From positions 558,001 to 622,000 of the forward strand of contig CATNEN010000007.1 of NCBI GenBank assembly GCA_950097015.1: 64,000 nucleotides of DNA. The letters run 5' to 3'. This DNA comes from Macrostomum hystrix. Its lineage: Eukaryota; Platyhelminthes; Macrostomidae. Shown here one piece after another: positions 21,331-35,100 of this stretch; within the stretch, counting starts at the first letter, position 1, and each line of letters begins with the position of its first letter. Made by a program: the position numbers and the translations under genes. Under the pieces are notes generated by a model. The model was not told the DNA's origin, did not search any database, and worked only from the letters and a program-made list of their open reading frames with translations.

Positions 21331-22812
21331 ATTTTGACTCGACGTGCTGTCTATACGGAGAGTTGACGCCGTTCTTGGATCACCACCGCAGAAATCCGCG
21401 ACGAGTGGCGTAACATTGGGCCCTGATCGGACCGGTGGATCGGATCGGATCGGTGAGCTTCGCGCACCGATTGCGCCTCTAGTTTACATTCATTGAGCTT
21501 TAAAAAAAAACTCACATCTCCCGATTTTCAGAGTGTATAAGACTTAGAAATCTGAAGGGAATTCAAGAGAGCTCTAGGATAAAACTAGGCCAAAAATAGC
21601 AACACCAGAGAGGGCAAGCAACTGAAAGCAGAAAGATTAGACAAAGATTCGCCCCGAGTTCACCTATTCATTTCAGAGCAAACCCGGTCCGGCATGGCCG
21701 CAGCTGTGCTGACGTGGAGCCGCCTGAAATCGACACGCAGCTGTGTTGACGTGGAGCCACCTGAAATCGACCCGCAGCTGTGCTGACGTGGAGCTGCTGG
21801 AATCGACCCGGCCCGGCCTGTCCCGACCCGCAGCTGCCTGCATCGACCCAGCCCTGCCTGAAATCGGAGCAGCCCGGACCCGATCTGGAACGAGATCTGG
21901 AGGAGGCCGGGACCGCACAAGAAGACTGGATCGATGAAGGGAAGGGGATAATGAACAGTAGGAAAGAGGCCTCGATAGAAGCGGGAACACTTCCTACTCA
22001 ACTAATGCGTTTTCAGGACTTTTCCCCACCCTCCGTAGAAAAGGGGTTGGTGTGCCTGCCAACCAACTAGTCTAATGATAATGACTGTACTAGACTCGAG
22101 GCTGCTACATCACTCAGCCCAAATTCTCATGCGTACTGTTGCTACGGTATTGTCTTCTCCTCGGAACGAGGGGTTTCGAGGACATTATATGAGTCGGAGC
22201 AGAGCGCAGAAAAATGGACCGCCGAGATTTTGATAGAGAATTATCTTTGAGCTCCGTTAAGCTAGACAATTAGAAAACTAACTGTGTTTATGTTCTTTCT
22301 TGATCTGATCCCGAGGTAAGGATCCGGACGAGGATCGCTACCGCCAGCCAGGATCTTGAGACTCAATAGTCGTTAGTAGTTATAGCCTTCAAGCCATATA
22401 GACTGCCACAAAACGCTAGACTACATAAAGGAAAATAACAAAATAAAACAGAGACCGAAGCTTGAAGCGCTATAGAGTGCTCTGCACTGCTCTTGCCAAA
22501 GTTCGGGGGAGTGAAATTTGGAAAATGAGGAATTTTATAGAAACTTTGCGGATGTGGAAATCATTTCCAAAGCTTTGAGGAAGTGATATATAGGTAAATA
22601 TGATGTTTGGGTTTTGTGGAGTTTAGAGTGAAGTTTTTGAAGTTTACTGAAAGTGCCTAGGATGTACTCTCTTGACATTCTCGAAGGACTGTTGACCCAC
22701 GAACTAATTATACGGAATCCTCTATATATACGTATTCGGCAATTGCATCATAAACAACAAAATGCTTAATTAAGGTGCAGACATGCAGGTACAAATTTAG
22801 CTTGCGATTGCG
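21331..22812. other. Repeat-rich spacer
   Basis: At 21705-21810 there are about three imperfect 37-bp repeats built on TGACGTGGAGC...GAAATCGAC...CGCAGCTG. A GGATC-rich stretch lies at about 21428-21460. Several open frames on both strands come from the repeat and show no motif. Nothing else is recognised. Confidence 0.5.
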
Positions 22813-23076
22813 GTTGAATCAAAGGAAAATAGAGATTGCGGTTTCATTTCAGCCTAGCGCAAATTCTGTCAAAGCACTTGGTTATAAGATTTCTTCCCAT
22901 TTATAGTCTGTACAATGTAAGATGCGCATGATTTAATTATTGATTGCTTATTGTTTGCTGTTTCCAGTTCCAGATGATCCCTTCAGTTGACACATTCAGA
23001 TCAGCTATCAAATATAAAGATTCATGCTTAAGATTCATGTTAGACAGTTCGCAGCAAGTATCTGCGGATCAAACCG
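22813..23076 (+). repeat. Dispersed repeat, copy 2
   Basis: Homologous to 1386-1636 and ending at the same GATCAAACCGA, with small insertions (extra bases near 22910-22920 and 22950). The following 23077-25369 has no convincing exon except the leader of receptor B. Confidence 0.75.
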
Positions 23077-25369
23077 ATCAAGTCTTATCCATTTTTTTGT
23101 TCCCCGAAAAAAGATACTTATCTATTGGGGTGTTGGGTGATTTGGTCGCACTTTTAGCAAAAAGCAAAACTCGTAAATTTTTGGACCCTTGCACGCCGAA
23201 AATAAGCGAAAATTGCAAAAAATCTCGTTTTCCGGGTTCAGGCGCCTACCGCGCTCAAACAAAGCACTGTCGAGCTTAACTTTCTATTTAACAGTTTATC
23301 TAGATACGGGATTGGATGGAGAGTCAGTGACTAAACAGAATAATCAGCAGACGCATGGATGTGCTTCGCGCTTACTGCAAGTAGCAATGCAAGTGCGCAC
23401 GACGAACACACGAGCATGGACGAAATATGGACAAAATATTCAATGAAGATTCCCATAAGGACATCACAACTTACAAGAATGGCTGGGAGAATATAAATGT
23501 GGCAATGACCCAAATTAACACGCTGCAAGAATAAAGACTATCTAACCAGCCGTAAAAAAACTGTAAATATTGACTATCAAATATGCAAAAAATGAAAATC
23601 TTGCTTGCTTGCTTGTTTCTTTCTAAAGTTATACACGATCAAAGATTCGCTTAAACAGCCCTTTTCGGGGCCAGCCGCGACCCCTTCGCAAATAACAACG
23701 TCACAACGCTATCACTTCAATATTGAGTGCCAGTCAATCATCTGCCGTATTTCGTTTTGTCAACGTGTCAGCTAATCGCTAGACAAGTAATCAGGATTCA
23801 AGCCTATTTTTAATGAGATCAGCGAGTGAACAAAAAAATCTACTCCTGAGTTTAAATATGTTCACATCTGTGTTTAATTCGTGCTTTAACTTTTCCTCTT
23901 GGGAGACATTGCGTGCCTCCAAAATCCGTAAGCAACCCGTCATTTGAGCACCAGTTAAAGCGTCAGATTGAGTGACATCTGTTGGTGCCATCGGTAAGTA
24001 AGTCCTACCGTCGGGATGGACGGTTGGAGACACGATTCCAGTCTATCGACTCCTCCAATGAATTTTGTGCAGCTCGCTACTAACCAGCTGCACTGGCCCT
24101 CCACAATGGGGTGGTCTGTCGCTCAAACGAGCTGTAAGTAAGCACAATCATGAGCAACATCGTGGTGTCCAAGATGCCGCTTTCCAATGCTGGTCATTTT
24201 AAAACCAGGACATTGTAAAACACCAAGGTGAAAGCTTGGAGTTGGGATACCAGCAGTTTTCAGCGAATCAAGGATGACTCTCAGTTTTCTCATAAAACAA
24301 ATAATTTTCTAGACGCTTCAGCTCTCTACCTATTTCATAGTCGAAGTTACCATTCCGTAAACAATCACGAGTTGGTAGAACATGGTCAGGTCTCAGTTCC
24401 AGGCAAACGCAAGTGTTTTCGAAGCAGCTGAGACTAGAAAATTTGTTAGTGGTTGGCTGATGTTCCTTGCATTATCTCACGATTGATAGGTTATGTACCA
24501 CCGATATTGGACGGATAATGTAAAATGAGTGTCTTATGACTGCATTTTGTGGGTACTTAGTTACAAAAATTTAAATCTTACGCATGTTATACGCTTAACT
24601 ATCCAGTGCGACGACCGCATTTTTTACTTTTAGATTCCCGTTTTCTACTGTTCGATTAGAAACATTTACGAGTATCCCACTAATTTTCTAAGCCTGAAAC
24701 CGTCAAGCTAAAACGAAATTGCGCTGCTCAACGGCATAAGATAATTTGGTCAATCGTGTCCTCAGGAATCCGTGTCAAGTATAATCTCGAGGGTTATGCA
24801 TCTTTCACGCTAAACATAAAATTAGCATTTGGAAAGCAGAATGGCATGTTGATTATTTCTAGATAGCGTCTATAGGGTTGATCAATTATATCCAGTCACA
24901 AGCAACTTAAAGTCTCATTTTCGCGGCCAATCACGCGGTGGACCTGACACTGCTTTACTGACTTCTGCAGAATTAAAACAGCTTGACACGGTAGAATCTG
25001 AGCGGTTTCTCAAGTATCTACATCTTTCCTATGTCAAGCAAGCAAGAGCACTTGAATATCTGACCAGGATTTGTTAAAATTTGACATCATATTTGTTTTC
25101 GTAGAAACAAACAAAGAGCTCTCGGAAATCTGTAAAGCTCTGGTCTGTATCTCTAAATGTGAGCAAAGGGAATTGAGTGCAGTCTGGAGCTGCTGTCGAC
25201 TTAGTTCTTGCGAATTTCAGCATTTATTTTTCACAAATACTTTGATTCACCAGGTTCAGTAATTTGTGAATCCGCGACTTGTCTTTTAGAGGAAAAGTAC
25301 ACTACTGAGCAGAGACAGCAATCAGTCGATCACCTGCAGCTGCAACTCACTTTCTACCTGCCAGTCCGA

Positions 25370-28300
25370 ATGAACTTCCGACTGCAGCTTCTGCTGTTAT
25401 TTAGCTGCACATTCAGCTGTGTTTACTGCAGTAAGTATTCTTAGCAATCAATTTTCAGATTTGAGACTTTTAATACGCAGGTTGTTGTATTTTGATTAAC
25501 TGGGACGATTCGAGTATTGAGCTACAAACTCAGCTTGCACACATCTGTTGTTTATGAAAAACGAGTGAAAATTCCACGCTAACCAGGCCTAAAGAGTTCA
25601 TTCATAGAATTGCAAATATTTTACAGCTAAACTGCTGATACCTTTCTCGACCGGTAACCCCAAAGCAAAACCTGCAAATCCTCGTCTCTGTTCACAAAAT
25701 AAGTAAAAGGGATTTCAAATTTAGCAGGCAGCAGCTTCAACGTCACCGAAGCCGAAATCGCCGACGCCTGGCAGTCGTCCAGGCTCGAGAGCGACAGTCG
25801 CTGCTTCCGACACTCATCGGCCAGACCAGGCCAGTTTGACTATTTTCACCCCAGCGACACTCCGGACAGCTCGGGCTACCAGTGGCTGCTGCTGAAGCTG
25901 AACCGACCTGTTCAAATAAAATCGGTGACTGTCTATGGCCGAACTGACTGTAAGTTACCGAGCAGCTCCAGTTTTTGTGCGTCCGGAAAACTGTAAATTG
26001 AGAAGATTTCCTAAAAACTTCCTTAAACTCACTTCAGCTCCAGAACAGGAGAGGATCAGAGCTCAAGGCATCGAGATTCTGCTCAGCAACAAGAGGCCGC
26101 ATGGTTTTACTGAGAATCCACCTGCTTGCACATCGAGAATCACTCCCCATGTGTGTTTGGATTTCACCTGTGCGGCTCCATCGGCTATTCAGAGGTTCCG
26201 GGTCGGGCATACAAAGTGAACTGCACAGATGTAAAGGATTCCACGGTGTGTAAGCTTTCTTGCTACCAATATTTCTGTTTTGAATTTTCATGTGCGAGCG
26301 TTGCAAACCTCACTTTCCATGAGTTAGTGCTGCTGAGAAAATTCTTGGGCAACCAGACTGACAAGTACATGAACTTCAGGCTTCTGAACATTGAAAGTGA
26401 GTTTCAGTGCTCTGTTCATTGCAATGGTCACATTTTCAATGGCATTGATCGCTGACCCTTGATAAAACTTCAGCCGCTGACTTCTGCTTGTCATCCCAGA
26501 ACACCTGCTCTGAGACAAAACTGTCACTTCTCAAACCAGACGAAAGGCTGATGATAAAGGCGTGGCTGCCTTGTCACAATGTGACCAGTGCATCAACATT
26601 CAGCATGAAAAGTGCGAACGGGACCGTCTTACCTCTAAAGACTGTACGCGTTAGTTTTGACAATCAAAGTTTCTAGTTTGCAACAATTGAACTGAAGGTT
26701 CCCATCATTTTGTGCTCCGTTCATTGTAGAAATCTGCGATGAGGGAATTCATTGTTCTCCAAGAGTTCAACATGAGTACGGAATTTCACGGAGCTTTGCT
26801 GCAGTGCCAGCATAATTGCAGCGATGGGAGTCAGCTGGAGACATCCCGGAAGCTCTACATTTTCGGTTTCTCATCATCTACTTTTTTAGCTTTAATTTTG
26901 AACAAAAAGCTTCTTTAGTATATTGAAGCATAAAATTGGTCATTTAACTTCACTCCATCCCGAATTTGGTGCCAGTGAGCCCCAAGGCTTACAGTCTGGA
27001 TATGAATGTCACGAAGCTCTGGGTTGTCGGCAAGCCGGCATTTTTCACATTCAGCACTGAAGGCTCGTTCCCTCTGCCTGTGCACAGGTGCTTCTTGGTC
27101 AGTGCAGCTGATAAAACTAATGAAAATGACAAACTTTCAGACTACCGGGAAATGGCGCCACTCTCTGTGAGTAGCTCAACGAAATTCAAAGTCGGTGGCC
27201 AGATGTAGTCTAACGTGAATGAAATATGAGCGCTAATGAATCGCTTCGAATGATTTCAGTGAGTCTCGAATTTGAACTTGAATTTCTCCAAACAGCAATG
27301 TTGGGTAATGACAGACCAGACTGACAAAGGCATCATGGTTGAAAACCAGCTGATTGAAAAGCTGTTAATTTCAAGAAAATCCAATGAAAGGATTATTGAA
27401 ATACGAGTATAATACTAGAATTTGGTTTTCAACTCAGTGGATAAATTTTAATTATACACTGCTGACAATGCAACAAACTTTTTCTCTTATCATTTATAAA
27501 TGAGGCACCATGACTGCCGCATATTTGATTGTGGAGTAAATTTTCAAGCAGTGAGCGGTTTGACTTTAAGTCTATAAGAGTCTCTGGATTTCGATTCACA
27601 TCGTTTGAATTTCCTTGCTGTAAATCCTTACTTTACCGTAATTTAGATACTCGTAAAATTTAGCCTGGTGAATCAGTCAGGACTCCTCGATACCTGGATC
27701 CGTCATCCACTGCCTGATGTGCTGTGTGAGTTCTTTGCTAATCTATTCGTTTTAATTCGTAAATAAGGACTATTCGGTTCTTATTTAGTTCTTGTTCATT
27801 TCATTTCTTTTACATGTTTTGCTTTACGATTAACTGAATATTATATTTAATTGACGTTTAATTTCCTTGCCAGCGTAATTTATTCAATGCTTACTTTCAC
27901 AGACCCAGCAAAAAATTTCGATCAAGCTACCGCTTAAGGAGTTACAAGCAGGAGTTCCTGCCAACTTCACCTTGCAAATCTCCGAGCCAGGAAATCCACA
28001 TGCTGTGCCCAGCTGCTCAGTCAGTGGTAGAAGTCTCACGCAGCTCAAGGTAATTCTGAATTAAGGGTGGCTAAAGCAATGACCAACTCAAGAAATTACT
28101 TTATATTATTTATTGGTATGAATAATAAGTCTGTCCATATATTCTGCTAAATGTCTGCTAAATAAAGTACATTTTGAATCCCATCTGACATGATCTCATT
28201 TTGTCGCGGATGGACAAGTTGTGTTGAGTACTCTGTTTCGGTTTTGAAAAGAATCTCATAAATCTGGAAGGTATGGAGCAAAAAAAATGATGTTCAGCAG

Positions 28301-30435
28301 AAGCAGCACAATGGAAATCTTGAAGAGAGAGTCTTGTCGGATTCCGGTGGACATGAAGTGCAGGAAATTAGCAAGGACAACTTAAGAACACCTAAGAACT
28401 TAAGACAACTTAACAACTTTAGTGCTCTTAAGTTGTCTTAGAAAATGAGTCGCTAGTTGTTTACTGAAACTTTTACTCTTCAACAGAAAGAATCCTTCAT
28501 AATCGAATGCCTCGTCCGTGTGGACCATCAGCGCCCTGGTCACTGACAACAAGAAGAGCATCGCCTGCCACGTTGTACAGACTACAAAGGTGCTGTTCCA
28601 TCCGCATAGACAGGGCAGCACCATTCAGTGCTCAGCTAAGCAAACTCTAAACTCACAGACCGTGTTCAACAGCAGCACCGCAGTGGTCTTTCAAGTGAAC
28701 TGTGAGACCAAACTCACTGTGTTGTCTCTGCTTCTGGTTGAACTTTGTTATAAGCATGCCAGACAGCTGAGTGCTGATCATCTGATTACAGAAATGGCCA
28801 ACAATTCTCTGCTGATAAGTCCAAGTTCCGGGATCGCTGAAGGCAGCATCCTGAACGTCGCGCTCGAGTCAGCTGGTGGCAGACCAACAGTCAGCGAACT
28901 CGAGTGCTTTGTATGAGATCTCAGACTCTCTGAGAACAAATCTCATGTACGTACTTTGCTTGTTATCTTCATCAACTGGTTCTTTTGTGACTAGCTCATT
29001 CGTTTGCTTTCCTACAGACCAGAAATGTGACGGAGAAATCGACAAGATAAATAATTTCTGGCTTCAAGCCTCGTGGGTGCACCATGAGAAGATACTCATG
29101 TGCAAATTCGAGCAGGACAAAGTTCTGCGGATGCCCTTTACATTTTCTTTTGGAATTGAGGAGTTCTGACTCTCATTGTTTACTGTAAGCTGATGGTTTT
29201 AAGCGATTTAAAACGACCCAACTCGCATGTGGCTGAAAAAGTTGCTCTAAGAAATTAAGAAATTCAAAACTGATTTTAGACAAGCCAAACGTGATGCTGT
29301 CCGAGCCGAGCTTCAACGGAAGCCACTTTGATGGCACCCTGCGTCTGTCAGGTGGAAACCCCATGCCGGAGGCGGAGTGCTTTGCGAATGGCAATTCTTC
29401 ATCCTTAGTAGGCGAACGTTTCATGAGGCCTAAAATTGTTCCTCTATCTCGCTATTTGAGTACAGTAGTTGAGTCGATGCCTAAAACCATTTTGATTCCA
29501 GATCTTCAGAAACGAAATCTCAAACCGTTCGGTTCTGCTTGGCAATGCGACTCACGCATTAGCATTTGTTCACAATGAGCAAATTCCTTTCATTGAAATC
29601 TCTTTCATGAAGCATAGTTTATATGTGAAGCAAGCAAAGGCTCAAGTATTCACAGCTTATCTTGAACTACACACGATAGCCTCACATCAGGAAAATGCAG
29701 AAATAGGTAGAACAAATGAATATCATTACATTATGAACAATTTATTAATGGATTTGGTGAAGCATATGGAAAATTGAAGCATTCATTCTCATGAAAACCT
29801 CAGCTGAAATGCCTCAGCTGATCGCCACGCCTAACCATGAGCCACAGAGGTCCATGTGGCCTCTGTTGTCCCCGCTGATTCTGCTGCCGCTGCTGCTCAT
29901 CCTCGCAGTGCCTGTTTGGCTGCATCGCCGCAGACTCAACTCGGTTCGGCTACCGATGGCCACCTCGGCTGCGGCCTCTAAAACCAGAAACGAAGAGCGC
30001 CCGTTCAGCCCTGGAGCTCGAGCTGGAGTATAGAAAGTCGCACTACCTGTACCAGGTAATATTTTCTATCGTCACTATGAGCTCGTAAACGGCCTTCTGT
30101 GAAAATCGAAGAAAAAAGGACGTTTTGCAATGTCTAGTAAAATACAGGCGTTTATAAACTGAATGTAATGCAATCTTTCATTTTGCACTTGAAGAATGAT
30201 GCAATGAAGAATCCACAGGCTTCTTAAACTTTGCAACCGAATAGCTTCTCCGTCAGCAGCCGCATCATGTTCCTCATCTTCGCGCCACATCCTGCATTTT
30301 TACCCGCAGAACTTGAGCAACACGGAATACGCCACAGTTGTGGGCTCGGTGCCCGGCCTCTCGGACAGCTGGGAGACTCTCTACTTGCCAATTGTTGGCC
30401 ACCTGGATGAGGAAGGCCACCTGGTGACGGCTTGA
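25370..30435 (+). pseudogene. Receptor B: fucolectin-like/Ig membrane protein, frame-broken
   Basis: A diverged paralogue of A and C. Clear exons: 25370-25430 (signal peptide), 25728-25949 and 26038-26245 (fucolectin-like), to 26396, 26474-26643, 26730-26865, 26976-27166, 27903-28049, about 28486-28710, about 28793-28911, about 29020-29169, from 29281, about 29817-30055 (membrane helix), and 30310-30435 (tail). Defects: two extra bases near 26151-26158; no good acceptor before the fourth exon; Ig parts missing or truncated around 27170-27725; one extra A in the A-run at 27910-27915; frame trouble near 28486-28505 and at the next junction (TAA); a frame change near 29980. Some breaks lie in homopolymers and could be read errors, but the lost exon halves and stops suggest a real pseudogene. 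The tail has TEYATV and TLYLPI, both fitting TxYxx(V/I). Confidence 0.65.
28400..28440. other. Short hairpin in an intron of receptor B
   Basis: TAAGACAACTTAA (28400-28412) is exactly complementary to TTAAGTTGTCTTA (28428-28440) across a 15-base loop. I see no obvious role. Confidence 0.6.
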
Positions 30436-32150
30436 CACTTTAAATAGTTGAGAGGATGTCGATTTGAGGAAACTAATTTAGGGATAGCGTTAATAGCTGT
30501 CGAGTTCTGCCTACCAATTTTGGATGCTAATCCTGTGATAGCATTGAAATCGAAGAACTGCCACATGAATCAGCTAGTCTATATAAGTCTGATTAGAAGC
30601 AGCAATGTCTGTGAAAGATCAAAGCGGAAATGACTGTAACCTGCGCCAGTTTTTATTCGAGAGCAACATGCACAGATTCGATTTTATCAGCTCTATTAAG
30701 CATAAACTTTTTCTGAGAATCAGCGAGTGCTTCACTAGGGTTTCCGTACTCCAGTTAATCAAAGACCTAAACTCGATTTGAGTTACTTATAAATGGTATA
30801 TATTCCCCATTTATTTTGTTGTCTAGCGGGCAAAAGCAAGAGGTGTCTCGTTTATGATCGAGACACCGAGTGCTTTTGGCCCTAGACAGCTAAATGAGTG
30901 GGGAATATGATATGTATCCCCCGTTCGGTATGTTGGCTGCTAGCGGGGATGAGGGGGCAGATTGGTCGCTGGGGGTGTGAGGGCGAAGCCCCCACTAGGG
31001 GTCTGGGGGTGAAGCCCCCACATTTAGGCCACAGTCAATTTTAATTTATTTGCATCGATGCAAAGTGAGCTAAACTAGCAAAAAGTCAAGGGGAACTAAA
31101 GTACAAAAGAACTATAAAAAAAATAAAAAAATGAAAAGTATAAATTACGTTTTTAGTCTATGGCACAAAGCTGAAGGCTAATCTAGAAAGAAATTACTGT
31201 ACGACGAAGTAAAAGTTATTTGTGCAGCAACACTGCAAGCCAGGACACTTATACAACTGAGAGACGTGCTGATTTTATCGACAAATAAGCCAAGAGATAT
31301 GTCTGGACAGTCTGGTGCTCGACATCAATAAATGAGTTACTTATAAATGTATTTATTTCGTTTCTAATTTAATGGGTGCAGTTTGTTACCGACTCCTATT
31401 AGCCCCAATTTGGCAATTTTCGCTTGTCCTATTTATTCAGTACCAAAGCGAGCGTCCGTCTTGTATGCATAATATTTATCGCTTGGCCTTAGACACTGGC
31501 ACTAGCGAAGCTTTACTCCTGATGAAGCCGAGACTATATTTATAAATTGTTTGTATGAATAGCATATTTAGGTGTACAAATATCCCAGATCTGGCTCAGC
31601 TTATCTACAATCTGCATGCTAAACATTCACGCGAAGGTCGCATTGGAGAGTTTTGTTGAAGCGTTCCTTCTAAACATCACTGGAGTGTGTTCCATTTCTA
31701 AATTTGCTCCAATGAACTCCTCATTTCGTATCAGCTTTCGAATGGCAGCCTGGTGTATTGGTATATAATATTCACCTGTAGAGTTTCTATTTCAGAACGG
31801 CACACAGCAAAACTTAGCAAGATACAAGTTCCCTTCACAGTTGGAGCTGACCAGAACTGAATTAGTAAAATGCGATCAATTTATAGCAACTTCTTCTAAT
31901 TCTTAACAAATTGGGCAAGAACACTTTCCGACACTCGTGTCTTGATTTAACTTCGAGCTGCCGTATGGTCAGCTCTGCCGTTAAAGCTAAAAGCCCTATC
32001 CTGACGAGAAAATTTCGCGCTGTCTATGGGCGAGAAGTTTCACAAAAGCAGAGCGTTTCCTGCTGATCATGCTCAGCAGCGCTTACAAAGTTAGATACTG
32101 CTAAACGTGTCCATCTTGCATACGTTTGCCTACGAGTGAATATGAGCGAA
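30436..32150. other. Spacer between receptors B and C
   Basis: No exon is recognised, and I found no signal-peptide exon for receptor C here. It contains the hairpin at 30799-30907 and the GC-rich short repeats at about 30940-31030. Confidence 0.5.
30799..30907. repeat. Long imperfect inverted repeat (about 50-bp arms)
   Basis: Arms 30799-30850 and 30858-30907 are complementary at most positions: ATATTCCCCA outermost, TGTCTAG in the middle, GGTGTCTCG next to a 7-base loop. They would fold into a single stem. Just downstream (about 30965-31022) is a pair of GGGGG...CGAAGCCCCC-type small hairpins. It may be a small inverted-repeat transposon or a transcribed hairpin. Confidence 0.6.
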
Positions 32151-35100
32151 GGAATATGCAGTAGACTTTCTGACTGATGTGTAAAATGCGAGTCGTTTAA
32201 TTTAACGAGAGAAAAAACTTCTTTTTGTAGTCAAATGCATTTAAAGCATTAATTTCATATGCTAGAATAAATATTAAGAACTAAATATGAGCACATATGA
32301 ACAGTGAGTGCAACATGGCGATAAATAAAGGTCTTAGTGACAAGAAGAGATGTACAGTATCCGACTTTACTGACTGCCAATGAACCATTTCATAAAAAAA
32401 CAGCAAAATGCAAGAAACAATTTGTAGAAACAAATGTAGATTTGAGGGTTGCAGGACGAGGAAACAGACGCAGAAACATTGGTTTTAAATTGGCGAAAAA
32501 AACTAAAAAAAACTTTTAAAAAGTTAAGCTTAACGGAACAACGTAGCAAAACCGAGACAAAACTGATTGCAGTTTAGGCAAATTGTCCCCTTTCTGTGAT
32601 GTGCAGTAACTTTTATGATCCAATCAAATAAAGTTTTGTCTCTTTAAGGAAATGCGGAACAGTTTGCGACCGACAATAACTCAGACACATTCGAAACACA
32701 TCCTATGATTGTTGCTTCAGTAGTTATTCGCAAGCCACTCCTCGAAACAGGGGCTGGGACAAAGTGCAGGGGCGCTTGGGCACTCGGTGCAGCAGAAAAC
32801 AGTGCATTTTGCATTGCCCCTGCTGTAGCACACGCGACAGCGCTTTGTCGGTCTTGGATGCGCAATTTGCTGGGCATATCTTTTCAGCGAGTGCACAATC
32901 AACATGTAAACATGGGCACAGCAGCTGCGCAGTTTAAATGCTGGTACTGGTTGTGAGTAATATTATCTAGAGTTCCTGTTGTTGTAAAAATGTAGTAGCT
33001 TTTGTTGTAGCTTTTAGAAGAGATACAGAGATTAAATTGGTTTACCAATGTCCTAAGTTCGTATACGATTGGAATGTGCTGCGTGTGCTTGTTGTACAGT
33101 AATTCTAAATTGGCTTTTAGTGTTCACAGATAAGATTTTAGCGAATGGATTTAGACTCATTCAGATTGCGCACGCGATTGCTGAGTGACCTTCAGGATGC
33201 AAAGGATTTGAGGTGAGGTGAGGCTCAAAAATATATACAAGCTAAATTGAAAAAGCAAAGCTAAAAATTCATCTAAGAAATTTTATTTAGCAACTTTTCG
33301 TCAGCCAATGGTTTCGTTAACCTGAATTCATTGGGTAGGTCCGAAGTAGGCAAACTGGCGAAACGTAAACCTTAAATAAGTGAAAACTGTTCAATTCCAT
33401 AGGACAATACCTCGTCACTTTCAATAAAACCTACTGCTTCACTTTGTCGCAAAGCAATTAAACGTTTTATCATAATTTCTTTATCTTTCTAGGTTGACTT
33501 TCAGACTCAGTTGGAATCCATTAGCCTCCTTATCGATGGATTTCAGGCTGATGCTAACCTGCAGCTGTATGATCTGCATCTTCTCTGGGTGTGAGCTTTT
33601 CATTCAGGTTTTGAGCTGCTTTTGAGTTTCAGCTGTTGATCCATCGGTAGCTCGCAACAGCTACGGAATCATCGAAATTCCGTAAATGCATCCTCACCTG
33701 TTACTCATTCTTCAGGCAGCGGCTTCTACGTCACCAAAGCCGAAATCGCCGACACCTGGCAGTCGTCCTGGCTCGAGAGCGACAGTCGCTGCTTCCGCCA
33801 CTCATCGGCCAGACCTGGCGATACGGACTTTTTTCACTCCAGCAACACTCCGGACAGCTCGGGCTACCAGTGGCTGCTGCTGAAGCTGAGCCGCTGTGTC
33901 CGAGTGCGCTCCGTCACTGTCTATGGGAGGCCGGAGGGTGCGTAAAAGGCAAATTCGATTCAGCCTCTTAGCTACTCGATCATAATTAGTCTTGTAGAGT
34001 CTTCTATGCCCTATTAAACTATTGACACCACCTCACAATGCCAGTATAATTCAACTTTTTATTGTATTTTCTTTCAAATTAGGTTGCGTTTTGTAAGTTT
34101 GATACTTAGAATTTTTTCAGTAATGGTGTCTTCTTCTCCAGTTCCTGCCAGTGAAAGAGTCAGGGCCCAGGGCATTGAGGTGCTGCTCAGCGACCAGCAA
34201 CCGGTCGGTCTGACTGAGAATCCGCCAGGCTGCACAGCGAGCTTCACTCACAATGTGACCGGATTTCACCTGTGCGGCTCCACCGGCTACTCGGAGAAGC
34301 CGGGCTTCGAGTACAAAGTGAACTGCACGGATGGGAATCATGAAAAGGTTTGATCTGCTTGGTGCAATGTTGGTACATTGTTGGTGCATTTTCCAATAAA
34401 ATAATATTTTTATTGATTGCAGATGACCCGGTTTGTACTGCTCAGGAAGTTCGTAACCAAACAGACTAATGATAAGCACATGAACTTCAGACTTCTTGAA
34501 ATCGATGGAGGTGTGTCATTTTACCCTTTATTTGACTCTCCAAAAATTTTTAAATTTTACATATTGAAATTATTGCTTACTTTTTCATCTATATCATAAA
34601 CTGAGTTTTTTTATGTTCTTTAACATCAGTCAGAGTTTTTTCATTTTCAGAACAGTTCTGCATAAGCGATAGTGCCGGCTGCACAGACAAGTCATTGTTC
34701 CTCTTGAAGCCCAACGAAAATGTCATGATCAGAGCATGGTGGCCGTGTGGCAGCCAGCCAGCCAGCACCAACTGCAGCATCGAACTGCCTGACGGGACAG
34801 TCAGACAACTGACAATTGTATGCTCCTTGCATTTGCATTGTGTGTACTCGTACATTGTGCGAATTCCTAAACAACAGGTCGAGACTGTTTGACATTTCAG
34901 ATGAGCCGTAACACCGAGTATGCGATCATAAAACTCACCAATGTATCATTTGAACTTCACAGATCGACTCTGCAATGTCATCACAGCTACGCCAATGGGA
35001 CGTCAATCGAGACTTCACAACTTCTTGGAGTCTTCGGTGCGATTGCTTAAAAATCCGAGATATATTGTAACTTTAAGCTCTGCTGCTCCATGTTATATTT

